64,000 nucleotides of DNA from Brachionus plicatilis (lineage: Eukaryota; Rotifera; Eurotatoria; Ploima; Brachionidae): assembly GCA_010279815.1 (NCBI GenBank), contig QEOQ01000508.1, positions 5,985,770-6,049,769 on the forward strand, written 5' to 3'. Numbering within the stretch: the stretch's first letter is position 1; each line of letters starts with the position of its first letter. Positions 44,901-54,869 of the stretch are shown here, piece by piece. The position numbers and the translations under genes are program-made. The notes below the pieces were generated by a model. It was not told the origin of the DNA and ran no database searches. It worked only from the letters and a program-made list of their open reading frames with translations.

Positions 44901-46778
44901 TTGAAGACATCTGTTTTTGAATGAGAAAAGCAGAGTTCCGATTTGTTAAAAAAACTTTTGAAAAAATATCAAAAGTTAAAGCTTTTTGAATAAATTTCAT
45001 AAAAAAATTATTTAAACAAAAAAACTTCAGCAAAATTTTAGCAAATTCAGAAGTTAATTTTTGAATTTTTAATTTTTAAATTTTTAAAAAATTTATTAAT
45101 TCAATTTATTTTTTATTAATTTTCATTTTTATTAGGTGAAGCTTTCGTGCCGTATTATACAGGACAAGTGCTAGACACCATAACCGTAAAAAAAAATTTT
45201 GACACATTTAAAAAAAATGCCATTCTATTCATCGCGGCAAACTTTGCCAGCGGAATGTTCGGTGGTATTCGAACATGCTTCCTATCCATCGCAGTAGCAA
45301 GGCTAAATGTGCGCTTCAGAAAATTAGTCTTTCGCTCACTAATCGACCAAGACATCGGCTTTTTTGACAAGGTAAAAACAGGAGACATGCTGTCCAGACT
45401 GACATCGGACACAACCACAATGAGTGATTTGATATCTCAAAATTTGAACGGATTTCTATGGAACTTGGTCAAAACAATCGGAACTTTGGCTTTTATTTTA
45501 AAGCTAAGCTGGCAACTTTCACTCACATGTTTCATCGGAGCCCCAATTGTTTTCTCAGTGGGAAAATTCTACGGTGATTACTACAGAATTCTTTCGAGCA
45601 AAGTTCAAAAATGCATGGCTGATTCAAACGATGTGGCAGAACAAGCTTTGTCAACTATTAGAACTGTCCGCAGTTTTGCCAATGAAGATGGCGAATTTGC
45701 CAGCTATTCTCTTAGACTAAAAGACATGGTAAAGCTTAAAATACGCCAAGCGCTGATGTTTACCACTTACGAATGGGCAGTCAAAATAGCTGAGCTTTTC
45801 ATGACTGTTTCAATGCTTTCATACGGAGCACACTTGGTCTCCACAAACCAAATTTCAAGCGGGGACTTTATTTCATTTGTCATCTATCAGCTTACCCTTG
45901 GATCATGTCTCGAGGGCTTGACCAGTGTTTACACTGGACTGATGAACGCAGCAGGTGCATCTGAAAAAATATTCGAATACTTGGACATTAAACCTAGTTT
46001 AGAACTGCGCAACTATGAGCCCGCCAGACTAGAGGGTGCCATAGAATTCAAAAATGTATCATTCACTTATCCAAATAGACCTGACGCCTTGGTACTCAAG
46101 GACATATCTTTCAAAGTAAAGCCAGGAGAAATAATCGCTTTAGTGGGGCCATCAGGCTCGGGAAAATCGTCATGCATAGCGCTACTGGAGCGATTTTACA
46201 GACCAGAAAGAGGGGATGTTTTGATTGACAATGTGTCTATATCCGATTACAACCACAAATATATCCATAGAGCTATAGCTCTGGTCGGCCAAGAGCCGGT
46301 TTTGTATGCAAAGAGGATTCGCGAAAATATAGCCTATGGTTTGGATGAAGAGGAATGGGAATTCGAGCAGATACAACGCGCTGCCAGGATGGCCAATGCT
46401 CATAATTTTATTGTTCAGCAACCTTTGCAGTATGACACAGAATGTGGTGAGCGTGGTGCGCAACTGTCAGGAGGCCAAAAGCAAAGACTAGCAATTGCCA
46501 GAGCTTTAATCCGTAATCCAAGAATTTTGTTGTTGGATGAAGCCACATCGGCTTTGGATGCAGAGTCCGAGTATTTGGTTCAGCAAGCTATTCATGAGAA
46601 TTTAAAGGGTCATACTGTTGTAATTGTGGCGCACAGGCTCACAACTATTGAGAAAGCAGACAAAATATTGGTCCTTGATCATGGACAAATTGTTGAGCAG
46701 GGAAGTCACGGAGATTTGTTAAGACAGAATGGTCTTTACGCACAACTTGTTCATAAACAATTACATGCTGATATTTGA
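41949..46778 (+). CDS. ABCB9: ABC half-transporter, ABCB9/TAP-like (TAPL) type
   Basis: Exons 41949-42663 and 45136-46778 (phase 1; donor GTAAGT, acceptor TTTTTATTAG) give 785 aa. ABCB9 is a homodimeric lysosomal peptide transporter of the TAP subfamily. The first exon encodes an N-terminal four-helix domain like TMD0, which targets TAPL to lysosomes. The junction reads AGAVCEAFVPYYTGQVLD, matching the family start of the core TMD. The nucleotide-binding domain has Walker A GPSGSGKSS (576-584), Q-loop GQEPVLYAKRIRENIAYG, signature LSGGQ (682-686), Walker B ILLLDE (702-707), D-loop SALD and H-loop AHR (His738). All catalytic residues are present, so it should be active. The 2.47-kb intron is far longer than others here and contains a LINE fragment. 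Confidence 0.9.
43150..43571 (-). pseudogene. LINE reverse-transcriptase 3' fragment inside the ABCB9 intron
   Basis: Minus strand: SMVRPQLDYAVHIWNPS and DVDALEKVQDWITKI, then MRLARM, a stop and LTRLSERRIREYVI, then FFSKRVPYLNKLPENEV in another frame, followed by STIGFKAALDIF. These are the classic end blocks of Jockey/CR1 LINEs (VRP.LEY...W.P, LE.VQ....I, FF..R....WN.LP..V..A.S...FK..LD). Two stops and a frame change show it is dead. It lies antisense to its host intron. Confidence 0.8.
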
Positions 46779-46986
46779 TTTGAATTTTTTTGTTAATTTT
46801 TTATTTATGTTATGATCTTTAAACAAAAAAAAATGTAAAAATTTTGGCTTCCATGACATTTTTGCTTTAATTAGCAGAAATTGATTTGTTTTATTTTAAA
46901 GTGTCTTGTTCTTTTTATAATATATTTTGAAATTTTCTTTTAATATTTAATCTGCTAAGTTTTTTTTAATTTATTAGAAAATAAAC

Positions 46987-46992
46987 AATAAA
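46987..46992 (+). terminator. polyadenylation signal AATAAA
   Basis: About 210 bp after the ABCB9 stop; a second AATAAA follows at once. Confidence 0.4.
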
Positions 46993-48651
46993 ATTAATAA
47001 AATGTTTGATTGTATCCCTGGTTTGCTATAATTATATTCTAAAATTTAATTAAAACATTTAATTAAACCATAATAAAAAATAAGTATTTTTCCTTCAGCC
47101 AAAGACAATAAATTATTATATTAAATATTTTTAGGTTCTTTTTGAATTTACCCTATTATATAGGGTTTTTTTTTTTGAGCTAAGGTGCATTTAAGGCAAA
47201 ACTACGTCACTACTCTGGGATTCTAAATTTTTTTACATATTCGTGTTCCCCATGTATGATAACCCATGTTTGGTGGTTTTTTTATGTTTCTACCTATTTC
47301 AGGTAAAAACTTATTTTACTTTGAAAAAAGGCGTTTTTTGATGCATAGCAACATTAAAAACCCTTTTTTCTCCCAAAAATACTCCGATTTGTATATTTTT
47401 TTTTTCATTTTCTGATTTTAAATGCTTTAAATTTTATTATTCTTGATTTAAAAATAAAAAATATTCTTAATTTACCTGTTTTTTTTTTACTTTTATACCT
47501 TTTTTTTCACAAAAAAGAGAGCCGAGCTTCGTTGGCAGGTGAATATATCTAATATTGTATATCAGTAGATAGATCTACTCAATACGCACAAACTAATGAA
47601 GAGCTTTTTTTATATATAATATAAAATAATACATATAATAATATAATAATTGTAATAATCAGAAAAATTAAGAGAAATTTAGATTTTACACCACAAATTT
47701 TTAATAAAATTCCCCAAATTATAAAATCAAGGACAAGCCCAGTAACGTCTTCTCTTGATTTGTGCGCCGCATTGATCACACAATTTTATTTCTTTGTCAC
47801 TTATCTCTTGACTCATTGACTCAATTCTTGCTCTTTATGGAACAAATTCTTCCTCAACTTCAGACTATGCACAATTTAAAATTTGGGGTATCGATTTCAA
47901 TGGCCCAAAAATTAATTGCAGGTTGAGATATTAAAAAAGTGCTTCTTGATTGTGGTTCACAAAATAGACCAGCCAGGCATTTTTTTAAATCAAATAAAAA
48001 ATTTTAAAAATATTATCGCTTAAATGTGTATCCTTTGTTTTGGATATTTTTAAAGATATGACAATAGATCAAATCGGCTGTAATTTGGTTGTAATAATAT
48101 AATTTTTAGATCGTTATTTCATGATAAATGTTTTTTTAATAAAGATAATTAAATTAATGCCACTGCTTATCAGTTTTTTTATAATACTCTAAATGTAATA
48201 TTAATCAGCATAAAGAGTTTTATTGGAATTAAAAAAAGGAAAAGGTTTTAATTATGATTTTTTTTTAAATAGACTGTACATATCATTTTTGATCTATATT
48301 TATTATTTAGGACTTGAAATATTTTCGGCTATTCTTAGTTTTCTTCTAATTTAATTTATGAAAATAAAAGTTTTCTTTTATTAACATAAAAACGCCCAAA
48401 AGTCTTAAAAATATTTGTCATATAAAATACTTATTTATTAGGGAAAGATTTTGGAAAACCTTCATCTTTTCGATTCAAAACCAAATTATTATACATAATT
48501 AAATGAATAGTCTTTAAAATATTTTTAATTAAATGTTCAAAAATAATTTTAAACTTATAGCTCCTGGTGTTTTTTAAAATCCTTTTAGCTTAATATCACA
48601 GGTTATAACAATAAATTTTATCTTTTAATGATTATTACTCACATTGTGAAT

Positions 48652-48675
48652 TTTGGAACAAAAAACTAAAAAAAT
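48652..48675 (+). repeat. orphan terminal repeat end, CATTGTGAATTTTGG
   Basis: Reads CATTGTGAATTTTGGAACAA on the plus strand. The same end occurs at 24680-25020 and, inverted, at 3089; the following ~90 bp also resemble the 3089 copy (TTTTTTT then CGTTCTGC.AAA). No partner end found. Confidence 0.45.
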
Positions 48676-48775
48676 AATTTAAATAAAATTCAAATTTAAA
48701 TAACTTTTTTTTAGTCCCTTAATCCGTTCTGCGAAACGTATTAATTGATACAAGTTTTGTATCGGTGTTGTATCA

Positions 48776-49066
48776 ATTCATAGAAAAATAATAAATTAAA
48801 CAAAACTCATAGAATAAATTTTAGTAGAAAAACATTTCATAGAATTATGCTCATAGAATTTTTTTTTCATAGAAATTATGTTCCAAACTTTAAAAGAAGA
48901 ATATTAAGATTAATTAAATTAAAATTGTATTTTTTGAACAAATTTTAAATGTATTTACGTTTTATTAACTCTTGAAATAAGTTTTTTCAATTAAATTTTT
49001 GTTTTTTGTAGATTTAAGGAAAATTATGAAAAATAACTCTATGAAGATATTATTCTATGAAATAAT
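48776..49066. repeat. palindromic array of TCATAGAA words
   Basis: Five TCATAGA(A) units in direct orientation at 48776-48885 face two TCTATGA units at 49040-49060, with AATTCATAGAAAAATAATAAA matched by an inverted relative. It may be the interior of the element whose end is at 48652. Not CRISPR-like: units are irregular and spacers are not uniform. Confidence 0.5.
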
Positions 49067-49691
49067 TGTGATGAATTGAACGTTCATCCTTTTGTATCAC
49101 CCAAGTTAATATTAGTCATATTTTTTATTTAAATTTTCTAACAAGCTAAAATCATCTTAAAATAAAAAATCTTTGTAAGACGAAACAACTTCAGGTAACT
49201 TTCATTTAAGGTTTTTTCAAATCTAAAACAAATTGAAAAATTAAAAAAAATTTTCCTATCACTTTACTTTATTTTTGACTTAAGAACTTTCATAATTTTG
49301 TTTGTAAAAACGATTTGATACTGAAATTGTGGTTTTGAATAAGTATGAAAAAGGATAGAAATTTTTAAACCCCTTACGGACTTTAACGGTAGAAAAAATC
49401 GGGTATTTTAATATTAAAAGATCTTATTTGTGAATAAAAAAAATATAAGTTAATTAAATATTCAGCCAATTAAATTTGATTCTCACTCTCGCATTTCAAT
49501 TTTAGCATATAATGGCTATTTTAATTTGAAAATTTGACAGGTTAATCGCTTCTTAGAAAAATAATTTTTTTTTAAAAATCGATCAAAAATTAAATAAAAT
49601 TTATAATACAACTTAATTAAAAAAAAAACAATCATTTGAGGAGAGTCTAAGATTCTGAGCACAGGGTCATTAATTGCGATGTCCTCTCAAA

Positions 49692-50100
49692 TTAAACCTT
49701 TGTCTTTACGCTCTCCATGTCATCCCCATTACGGTGATCTCTTTCGTAATGTTTGATCTGCAAGTTGCTGGCTTTTCTCACTTCCATGGCCCTCGAGGTT
49801 TCCATTGAAGAGCTTTGTTTGGTAAACATGTTCCTTTCACTCTCAGTACATGTCCAGGCTACCACTTTCTCTTCCACAAGAAAATCCAGAATCAGAGTAT
49901 CAAGAGACATAAAGGACAATTTATATCGCTTGAAAATCTTGAAAAGCTTCATGAAAATAAAAAAATGGATCACCCATACCCTTTCATTAGAATAGTACAA
50001 CAAAACTCTAGATCACAATATAATCTTCTTTCAAATTTTTCAGTAAAAAATATTGAAAATCATATGGCTTCATAGGGATCTCGAAATGAAGAGATCGAAA
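49692..50100. repeat. fragment of an unidentified interspersed element
   Basis: A G+C-richer block, open on both strands, ending in a sharp return to A/T-rich DNA. A ~90-bp part (near 49750-49835) is similar to the window's right edge (63905-64000): both carry CATTGAAG..CT.TGTTTGGTA and CTCG..GCCCT.GAG. Translations share VALE..IE.LCLV (plus) or TKQ..SM..SRA (minus). Orientation and family unknown; probably a transposable-element piece. Confidence 0.4.
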
Positions 50101-50706
50101 AGATTTATGAACAAAATTTACAGGAAGAAGAGCTTAATTTTCTCTAAAACGGGATAATTTTTATATTCATTTTAAGATTTTTATCACATTAAAATAAACA
50201 ATTTCGATGTTTTTCACAATCAGTTTAACTTGACATATCTTGTTTCTAATAGAAGATAAAAGATATTATTTTTTGTAGTAGGCTCTTTTTATAGTGAATA
50301 ATTTATATTTATTTGATTCGAACTTTCTTTTATATGAGAAAATGGTAAGGCTAAAGTAGGAAATGGCGAAAAAAAAATTAAGCCTGATAAAAATCTATAA
50401 AAAAATTATTAGAATAAAAATTAAATAAGAAAAAAATTGACTTTATTGAACTATGAAAAAATAGATATCGTGAAATGGCGTACAAAACTTAAAACAAAAA
50501 AGAATAAATGTTATAACTTTTGTTCTTATGGTCGAAAACTTATTTTGAAAATATGTAAAAATTTTATTACACCTACTGCAAAAATCAGCAAAAAACCTGC
50601 AAAATTACATGCCATTAAAAAGTATTGAAATTAAATACGCAATAATTTTGCATAGTTTTTCTAATTATTAAAAATTAAATGATTTAATTTCTTTTTTTAC
50701 TATATG
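50101..50706. other. gene-free AT-rich DNA
   Basis: No supported feature; an open frame at 50437-50628 is compositionally like the flanks. Confidence 0.4.
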
Positions 50707-50909
50707 CATCGCCAGAATCGGTGTCAATTGAATCAATAAAAAAATAAATTTTTGACCATTAGAACAAAAGTTAAACATTTTTTTTCTTTTTATATTTAAA
50801 GTTTTGTATGAAATTTCACAATTTCAAATAATAAAATTCTAACTATTTAATTTTATTTTTTTATTTAGAAAAAAATTAGATAAATAAAGAGGTTAAATAC
50901 AAATACTTT
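50707..50909 (+). repeat. duplicated Snail 3'-flank, copy A
   Basis: Matches 51263-51496 in order: CATCGCCAGAATCGG, TTTTTGACCA..AGAACAAAAG, TTTCAAGTTTTG-like, and GGTTAAATACAAATACTTT. A local duplication of the sequence just beyond the Snail gene, diverged by small indels. Confidence 0.6.
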
Positions 50910-51262
50910 GTTTGTGGATTACGTCGATATTAGTTTTTAGTAGAAAAAATTTAATATTTGTAGAATTTTGATTTGGAAAACTTGTACATTTTCTTTTCTA
51001 ATTTTTTGATTGTCATATTTTAAAATAACAAAGCAATAATCAAATAGGGATCTAATCAGAGATTTTTATATTCTCTTGTCTGATGAAATTGAATTACTCC
51101 ATTTAAAATCTTTAATTTTTTTCAAAATTTTAATCTTTGAAGAAACTTTATGAACAACATCCTTAAAATTTTAGTTTTGGGCCAAGTTTGATACCGAGAA
51201 ATTTAGGCTTAGGCTCTAAGGAAATAGGTTCAGATTCAACATAAAAGTAATTTTATTTTGTA

Positions 51263-51496
51263 CATCACCAGAATCGGCGTTAGATAAATCAATGAATAAA
51301 TAAACATTTTCAGCAAAAAATTTTTGACCACAAGAACAAAAGCTAAAACATTTTCTCTTTTTGTTGCTATTTCAAGTTTTGTGTATAAAAATTAAAAATA
51401 AATAGAAAAAAAAAAAATTCTATCTATATAATATCATTGTTTTATTTAAAAAAAGAAAATTTATACAAATAAAAAAAGGTTAAATACAAATACTTT
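51263..51496 (+). repeat. duplicated Snail 3'-flank, copy B
   Basis: Partner of 50707-50909, ~555 bp away; its end coincides with the Snail polyadenylation signal. Confidence 0.6.
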
Positions 51497-51499
51497 ATT
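51494..51499 (-). terminator. polyadenylation signal AATAAA
   Basis: Only ~12 bp beyond the Snail stop, implying a very short 3' UTR. Confidence 0.5.
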
Positions 51500-51510
51500 T
51501 AATTTATAAC

Positions 51511-52227
51511 TTAATACTTAGAAGAAGATGACGAAGAAGTTGAAGCTGAGCTGGTGGCCAGCGATGCCGCATATGGCAAACTGCAGCTTGAATTTTCGTA
51601 GTGTCTGTTCAGCAAAGACATTCTCGAGAATGTGCGCTCACAAAAATTGCAGTGATACTTTTTGATGTAGCTGTGCGTTTGCATGTGCGCCCTCAGGTTG
51701 GACCTGTCGGCGAACGCCCTGGCGCACACCTCGCACTTGAACGGCTTCTCGCCTGTGTGAGTCCTGTAGTGTCCCTGGAGCAGCCAAGGCCTCGAGAACG
51801 ACTTTCCGCATATCTTGCACTTGCACGGCAGCGTGTGCGTCTTGACATGCATCTTCAGTGCACTCGAAGTCAAATAGCTCTTGCCGCAGCTCTTGCACTT
51901 GAAGACGGCAGTCGAGCTCGCCTCGGCCGTCTCGCTCTTGGCCTGTTCGCTCGACGAACTAGACGAGCTCGACGTGTCCAGCACATTTGTGTCGCCAGCA
52001 CTGGGCGCCTGCAAATTTCTGGATATCAAGTACAGGCTTTGCAAGTAGTCGTGCTTGGGGGCCGGCTGCGCTTCGGACTCGGTGCACAATTCGGGCAATA
52101 TTTTGTTTATGTGAAACGAGTTGTTCGACTCCTTGGGCTCGCTTTGGCGCCTCTGAACACCCTGGACGCTCATCAGGCTGCGGAACAATTGGAACGTGTG
52201 AGCAAAATGCGAGTTAAAACTGCTCAT
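51511..52227 (-). CDS. Snail-family zinc-finger transcription factor
   Basis: 238 aa. Snail proteins repress E-box (CAGGTG) promoters in mesoderm, neural development and epithelial-mesenchymal transition. Four fingers: C111/C114/H127/H131, C137/C140/H153/H157, C165/C168/H181/H185, and a C2HC last finger C193/C196/H209/C215. [35 protein letters not shown] and [13 protein letters not shown] are Snail signatures; Scratch differs in the first and last fingers. Poly-Ser runs flank the fingers. The N-terminal SNAG box (MPRSFLV) is not seen. An acceptor-like CCTTTTTATTTGTAG lies 21 bp before the ATG and the 21 bp are in frame, so an upstream exon with SNAG, or a trans-spliced leader, is possible. 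The gene is conspicuously G+C-rich compared with everything around it. Confidence 0.92.
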   Translation of the reverse strand: MSSFNSHFAHTFQLFRSLMSVQGVQRRQSEPKESNNSFHINKILPELCTESEAQPAPKHDYLQSLYLISRNLQAPSAGDTNVLDTSSSSSSSSEQAKSETAEASSTAVFKCKSCGKSYLTSSALKMHVKTHTLPCKCKICGKSFSRPWLLQGHYRTHTGEKPFKCEVCARAFADRSNLRAHMQTHSYIKKYHCNFCERTFSRMSLLNRHYENSSCSLPYAASLATSSASTSSSSSSKY

Positions 52228-53419
52228 TTTTTTGTTGTGTATTTTTTTCTACAAATAAAAAGGAAAACAATCTGTTTATAGAATTTTGGTAGCCAATAAA
52301 ATTTTTTTTTTAATTAGTTTAATTAATGGCCAATGGAAGAAAAGAGCTGGCAAATCAAATTAACAAAGCAATTATCTCTACAGAAAGTAGTAGTGTCTCG
52401 TCTCAAAACGAGCCACTTCAACTTCTGGTTGCAGGCTTATTTTGTAATCAGCAAATTCGGAAGAACTACTTTTGAATGTCCACTTGAGTACGACACAAGT
52501 CTGTTACGAACGCTTGTGTAAGTTTGTTTACAGAACGGATTCAGCAATGATTGCTAATCCGCTTGACACAGCCTTGGGCGTCCGATGTTACTCAATGTGT
52601 GTGTGTGTGTGCAAAGCGCACTAGTCTGATAATAGCTAATCTGCCTATTCATTCCAAGCAGACTGCCTTCAGCTTTAAATACCAACTTAAATTTATCTGC
52701 TAGCTAGAACATAAGGTAGGTCTTTAGCTCTGCTTTGAAAGCCTTTGATGTTGTTTAATAAAGTGGAAATTTAAAGCAAACGCCAAATATTCAAATCAAT
52801 TTAGAAGTTGTTCTTATTGATAGATTTGCAATCATGTTATTTTAATCTAGAGTGATGTATCAATTAATTTGCTTTCAGTTCTTATCTGTTGTTTTAAGAT
52901 TCACTTGGTTTCAATTATGCGCACACAGTCACATATGGCAGGCTGGAGTCGAGCGCGAATGGTGTTCGCCCTGAGCTAGCCTTGGACGACAACTTGATCT
53001 TTTATCAAAATGTTTGCTCTGTGTCCGGCCTGTTAGTTTCCTAAGACCACTTGAATCATTGTCCAATCGACACATTAAATAGCCTTGAATAAGCTCTTGA
53101 GCCAAATTGCCTTTAAACAAGATTTATCAAAAGAGCAAACCATGTTTTTTTCTCAGTCAAATGTGAGCGTAAATATGCCCGTGGGCCATTAGGGTAAATT
53201 TTTTTGCTGTTGTTGTGTACTCTTGAATCGGCGACAAAGTGAGATTTTTGAAACATGTCGAGAAAAGAATGTTTAAAGATCCGATGGTCAATAGAATAAA
53301 AAAGTGATTTTAAGAAATTTGCAATTTTATACTAAATTATTTGAAATAGTTTTATAAAAATGAGGTGAATGGGAATTTTTAAAAATAAAAAAATAATATC
53401 AAATTTTTGGCCAATTATT
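52228..53419. promoter_or_regulatory. G+C-richer block upstream of Snail, possible regulatory region
   Basis: 52330-53230 is markedly less A/T-rich than other intergenic DNA here, lacks any convincing frame, and includes a (TG)8 run at 52596-52611. By position it is the upstream region of Snail, so promoter or enhancer sequence (or undetected 5' exons) is the natural reading. I see no specific binding site I would defend. Confidence 0.35.
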
Positions 53420-53763
53420 GGTTTTGTGAAATTTAGTAAAAAAAAAAGATAAAAGATTGAATGAATTTTTTTCTAAAAGACTTAAATTAGTTCCATTAAT
53501 GCAAAATTAGTGCAACATTCAAAATTTCATTAACTTCCAAAGTGATAAACTCTGCAAATTTAGCAGAAATTAGATTTCAATATATTCGAGCGTAGGGCAT
53601 TTTGCAGAGATTTTGCACATCATTAGCAGACTTTGAGAGTTGATGCAACTTTGAATGTTGTACCATTTTGCATTAATGGAACTAACTTAAGTCTTTTAGA
53701 AAAAAAAGTTATTCAACTTTTTATCATTTTGTTCTTTTATTTTGTACTTAACTTCACAAAACC
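53420..53763. mobile_element. MITE with long TIRs, GGTTTTGTGAA ends
   Basis: 344 bp. Left GGTTTTGTGAAATTTAGTA, right (reverse complement) GGTTTTGTGAAGTTAAGTA. The inverted match continues for >100 bp (TTCTAAAAGACTTAA.TTAGT, CCATTAATGCAAAAT, CAACATTCAAA). Flanking 9-mers CCAATTATT and CTTATTATT agree at 7 of 9. Same architecture as the elements at 24680 and 58925. Confidence 0.75.
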
Positions 53764-53772
53764 CTTATTATT

Positions 53773-54298
53773 AGACTTTTTAACACTAAAAGCACCAATT
53801 ATTAATTAAATTTTCTTGCTTTCATCAAGTCAAAGTGATATCGACTTTTTTCATTGAGTTTTAATTAATTTTATTTTATTTTTTTTATTGAGTCATTTAA
53901 TCTTTAAGCAAAATCGAGAAAACAGTCGAACCTTTAGTTTCCAAAACATTCTTAAATATTATTAACTTCACTTGTATAAATTTGCTCATATCCATATAAA
54001 ATAAATCTTAGCGTATAAAACAATTTCATTTAGATAAAAAATACTTTTTCTAAAAAAAAAAGCTTAATCAGTGTAAAAAAAACTTTTTATTATTTTTTTT
54101 TAATTTCAAGGTTAATCAACAGGCTAGTGCCCATGCCTAATGAGACTGATTAACACTTCATTTATTTCATTCATTAAAAAAATATAAAATAGAAAAAAAA
54201 AATTAAAAATACATAAAATTAGATAAAAATTGTATATAGTTATTCGTATTTGTATTAGTTATTTGATAAATTTAACAACAACGTATTTAAGTTAAATA
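53773..54298. other. gene-free AT-rich DNA
   Basis: No supported feature. Confidence 0.4.
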
Positions 54299-54867
54299 CA
54301 GTGGTGATTTCATAACAGTATTTTACGAAAAATTACGTAAAATACCGTAAATTAACCAAATTTTACCACATTTTACGTAAATTAACGTAAAATCCGAAAA
54401 GTGAAAAAGAAGTATTTTACGAAAAATTAAGTAAATTTTCAGGATTTTGAGATGATTTTGGTAAAATTTGGTAAAATTAAAAACGGCCAATTCAAAATTC
54501 AAAATTTTTTGAAAAAATGTCTTTTTTTTTCCGAAAATCAAAAATTTAGGACAGTTTTTTTTTCATAAATTGGTCAAAAAAATAGATATTTTTTAATTGT
54601 TATAAAAAAAGCTTTCTTAAATTTTCGATTTTCGGAAAAAAAAAGACATTTTTTCAAAAAATTTTGAATTTTGAATTGGCCGTTTTTAATTTTACCAAAT
54701 TTTACCAAAATCATCTCAAAATCCTGAAAATTTACTTAATTTTTCGTAAAATACTTCTTTTTCACTTTTCGGATTTTACGTTAATTTACGTAAAATGTGG
54801 TAAAATTTGGTTAATTTACGGTATTTTACGTAATTTTTCGTAAAATACTGTTATCAAATCACCACTG
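54299..54867. mobile_element. foldback element, Tc1/mariner-like ends, copy 2
   Basis: 569 bp, nearly perfect palindrome beginning CAGTGGTGATTTCATAACAG and ending in its complement, bounded by TA on both sides (54297-54298, 54868-54869). About 90% similar by eye to copy 1 at 20003-20549, with the same TTTTACGTAAATTAACGTAAA words. Non-coding. Confidence 0.88.
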
Positions 54868-54869
54868 TA

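Larger units (their letters stand above)
46779..49690. other. gene-free DNA with decayed repeats
   Basis: The 3' flank of ABCB9 has AATAAA at 46987. 47155-47400 is less A/T-biased and unassigned. At 47740-47825 a minus-strand ATG frame of ~29 codons reads KLCDQCGAQIKRRRYWACP then stops, like a zinc-binding transposase scrap. 48652 carries an orphan CATTGTGAATTTTGG end, and 48780-49060 a TCATAGAA array. Confidence 0.4.

Noticed and set aside
47740..47825. Short CDQCGAQIKRRRYWACP minus-strand frame as a zinc-ribbon microprotein
   Set aside because: Only ~29 codons, no 3' signal, in repeat-rich DNA; more likely a transposase scrap. Mentioned in the region note only.
48776..49066. CRISPR-like repeat array
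   Set aside because: Units are 8 bp, unevenly spaced and inverted at one end, in a eukaryotic genome.
51511..52227. Horizontal transfer of the G+C-rich Snail gene
   Set aside because: Snail is a metazoan gene; high G+C here more likely reflects codon constraint or local composition.
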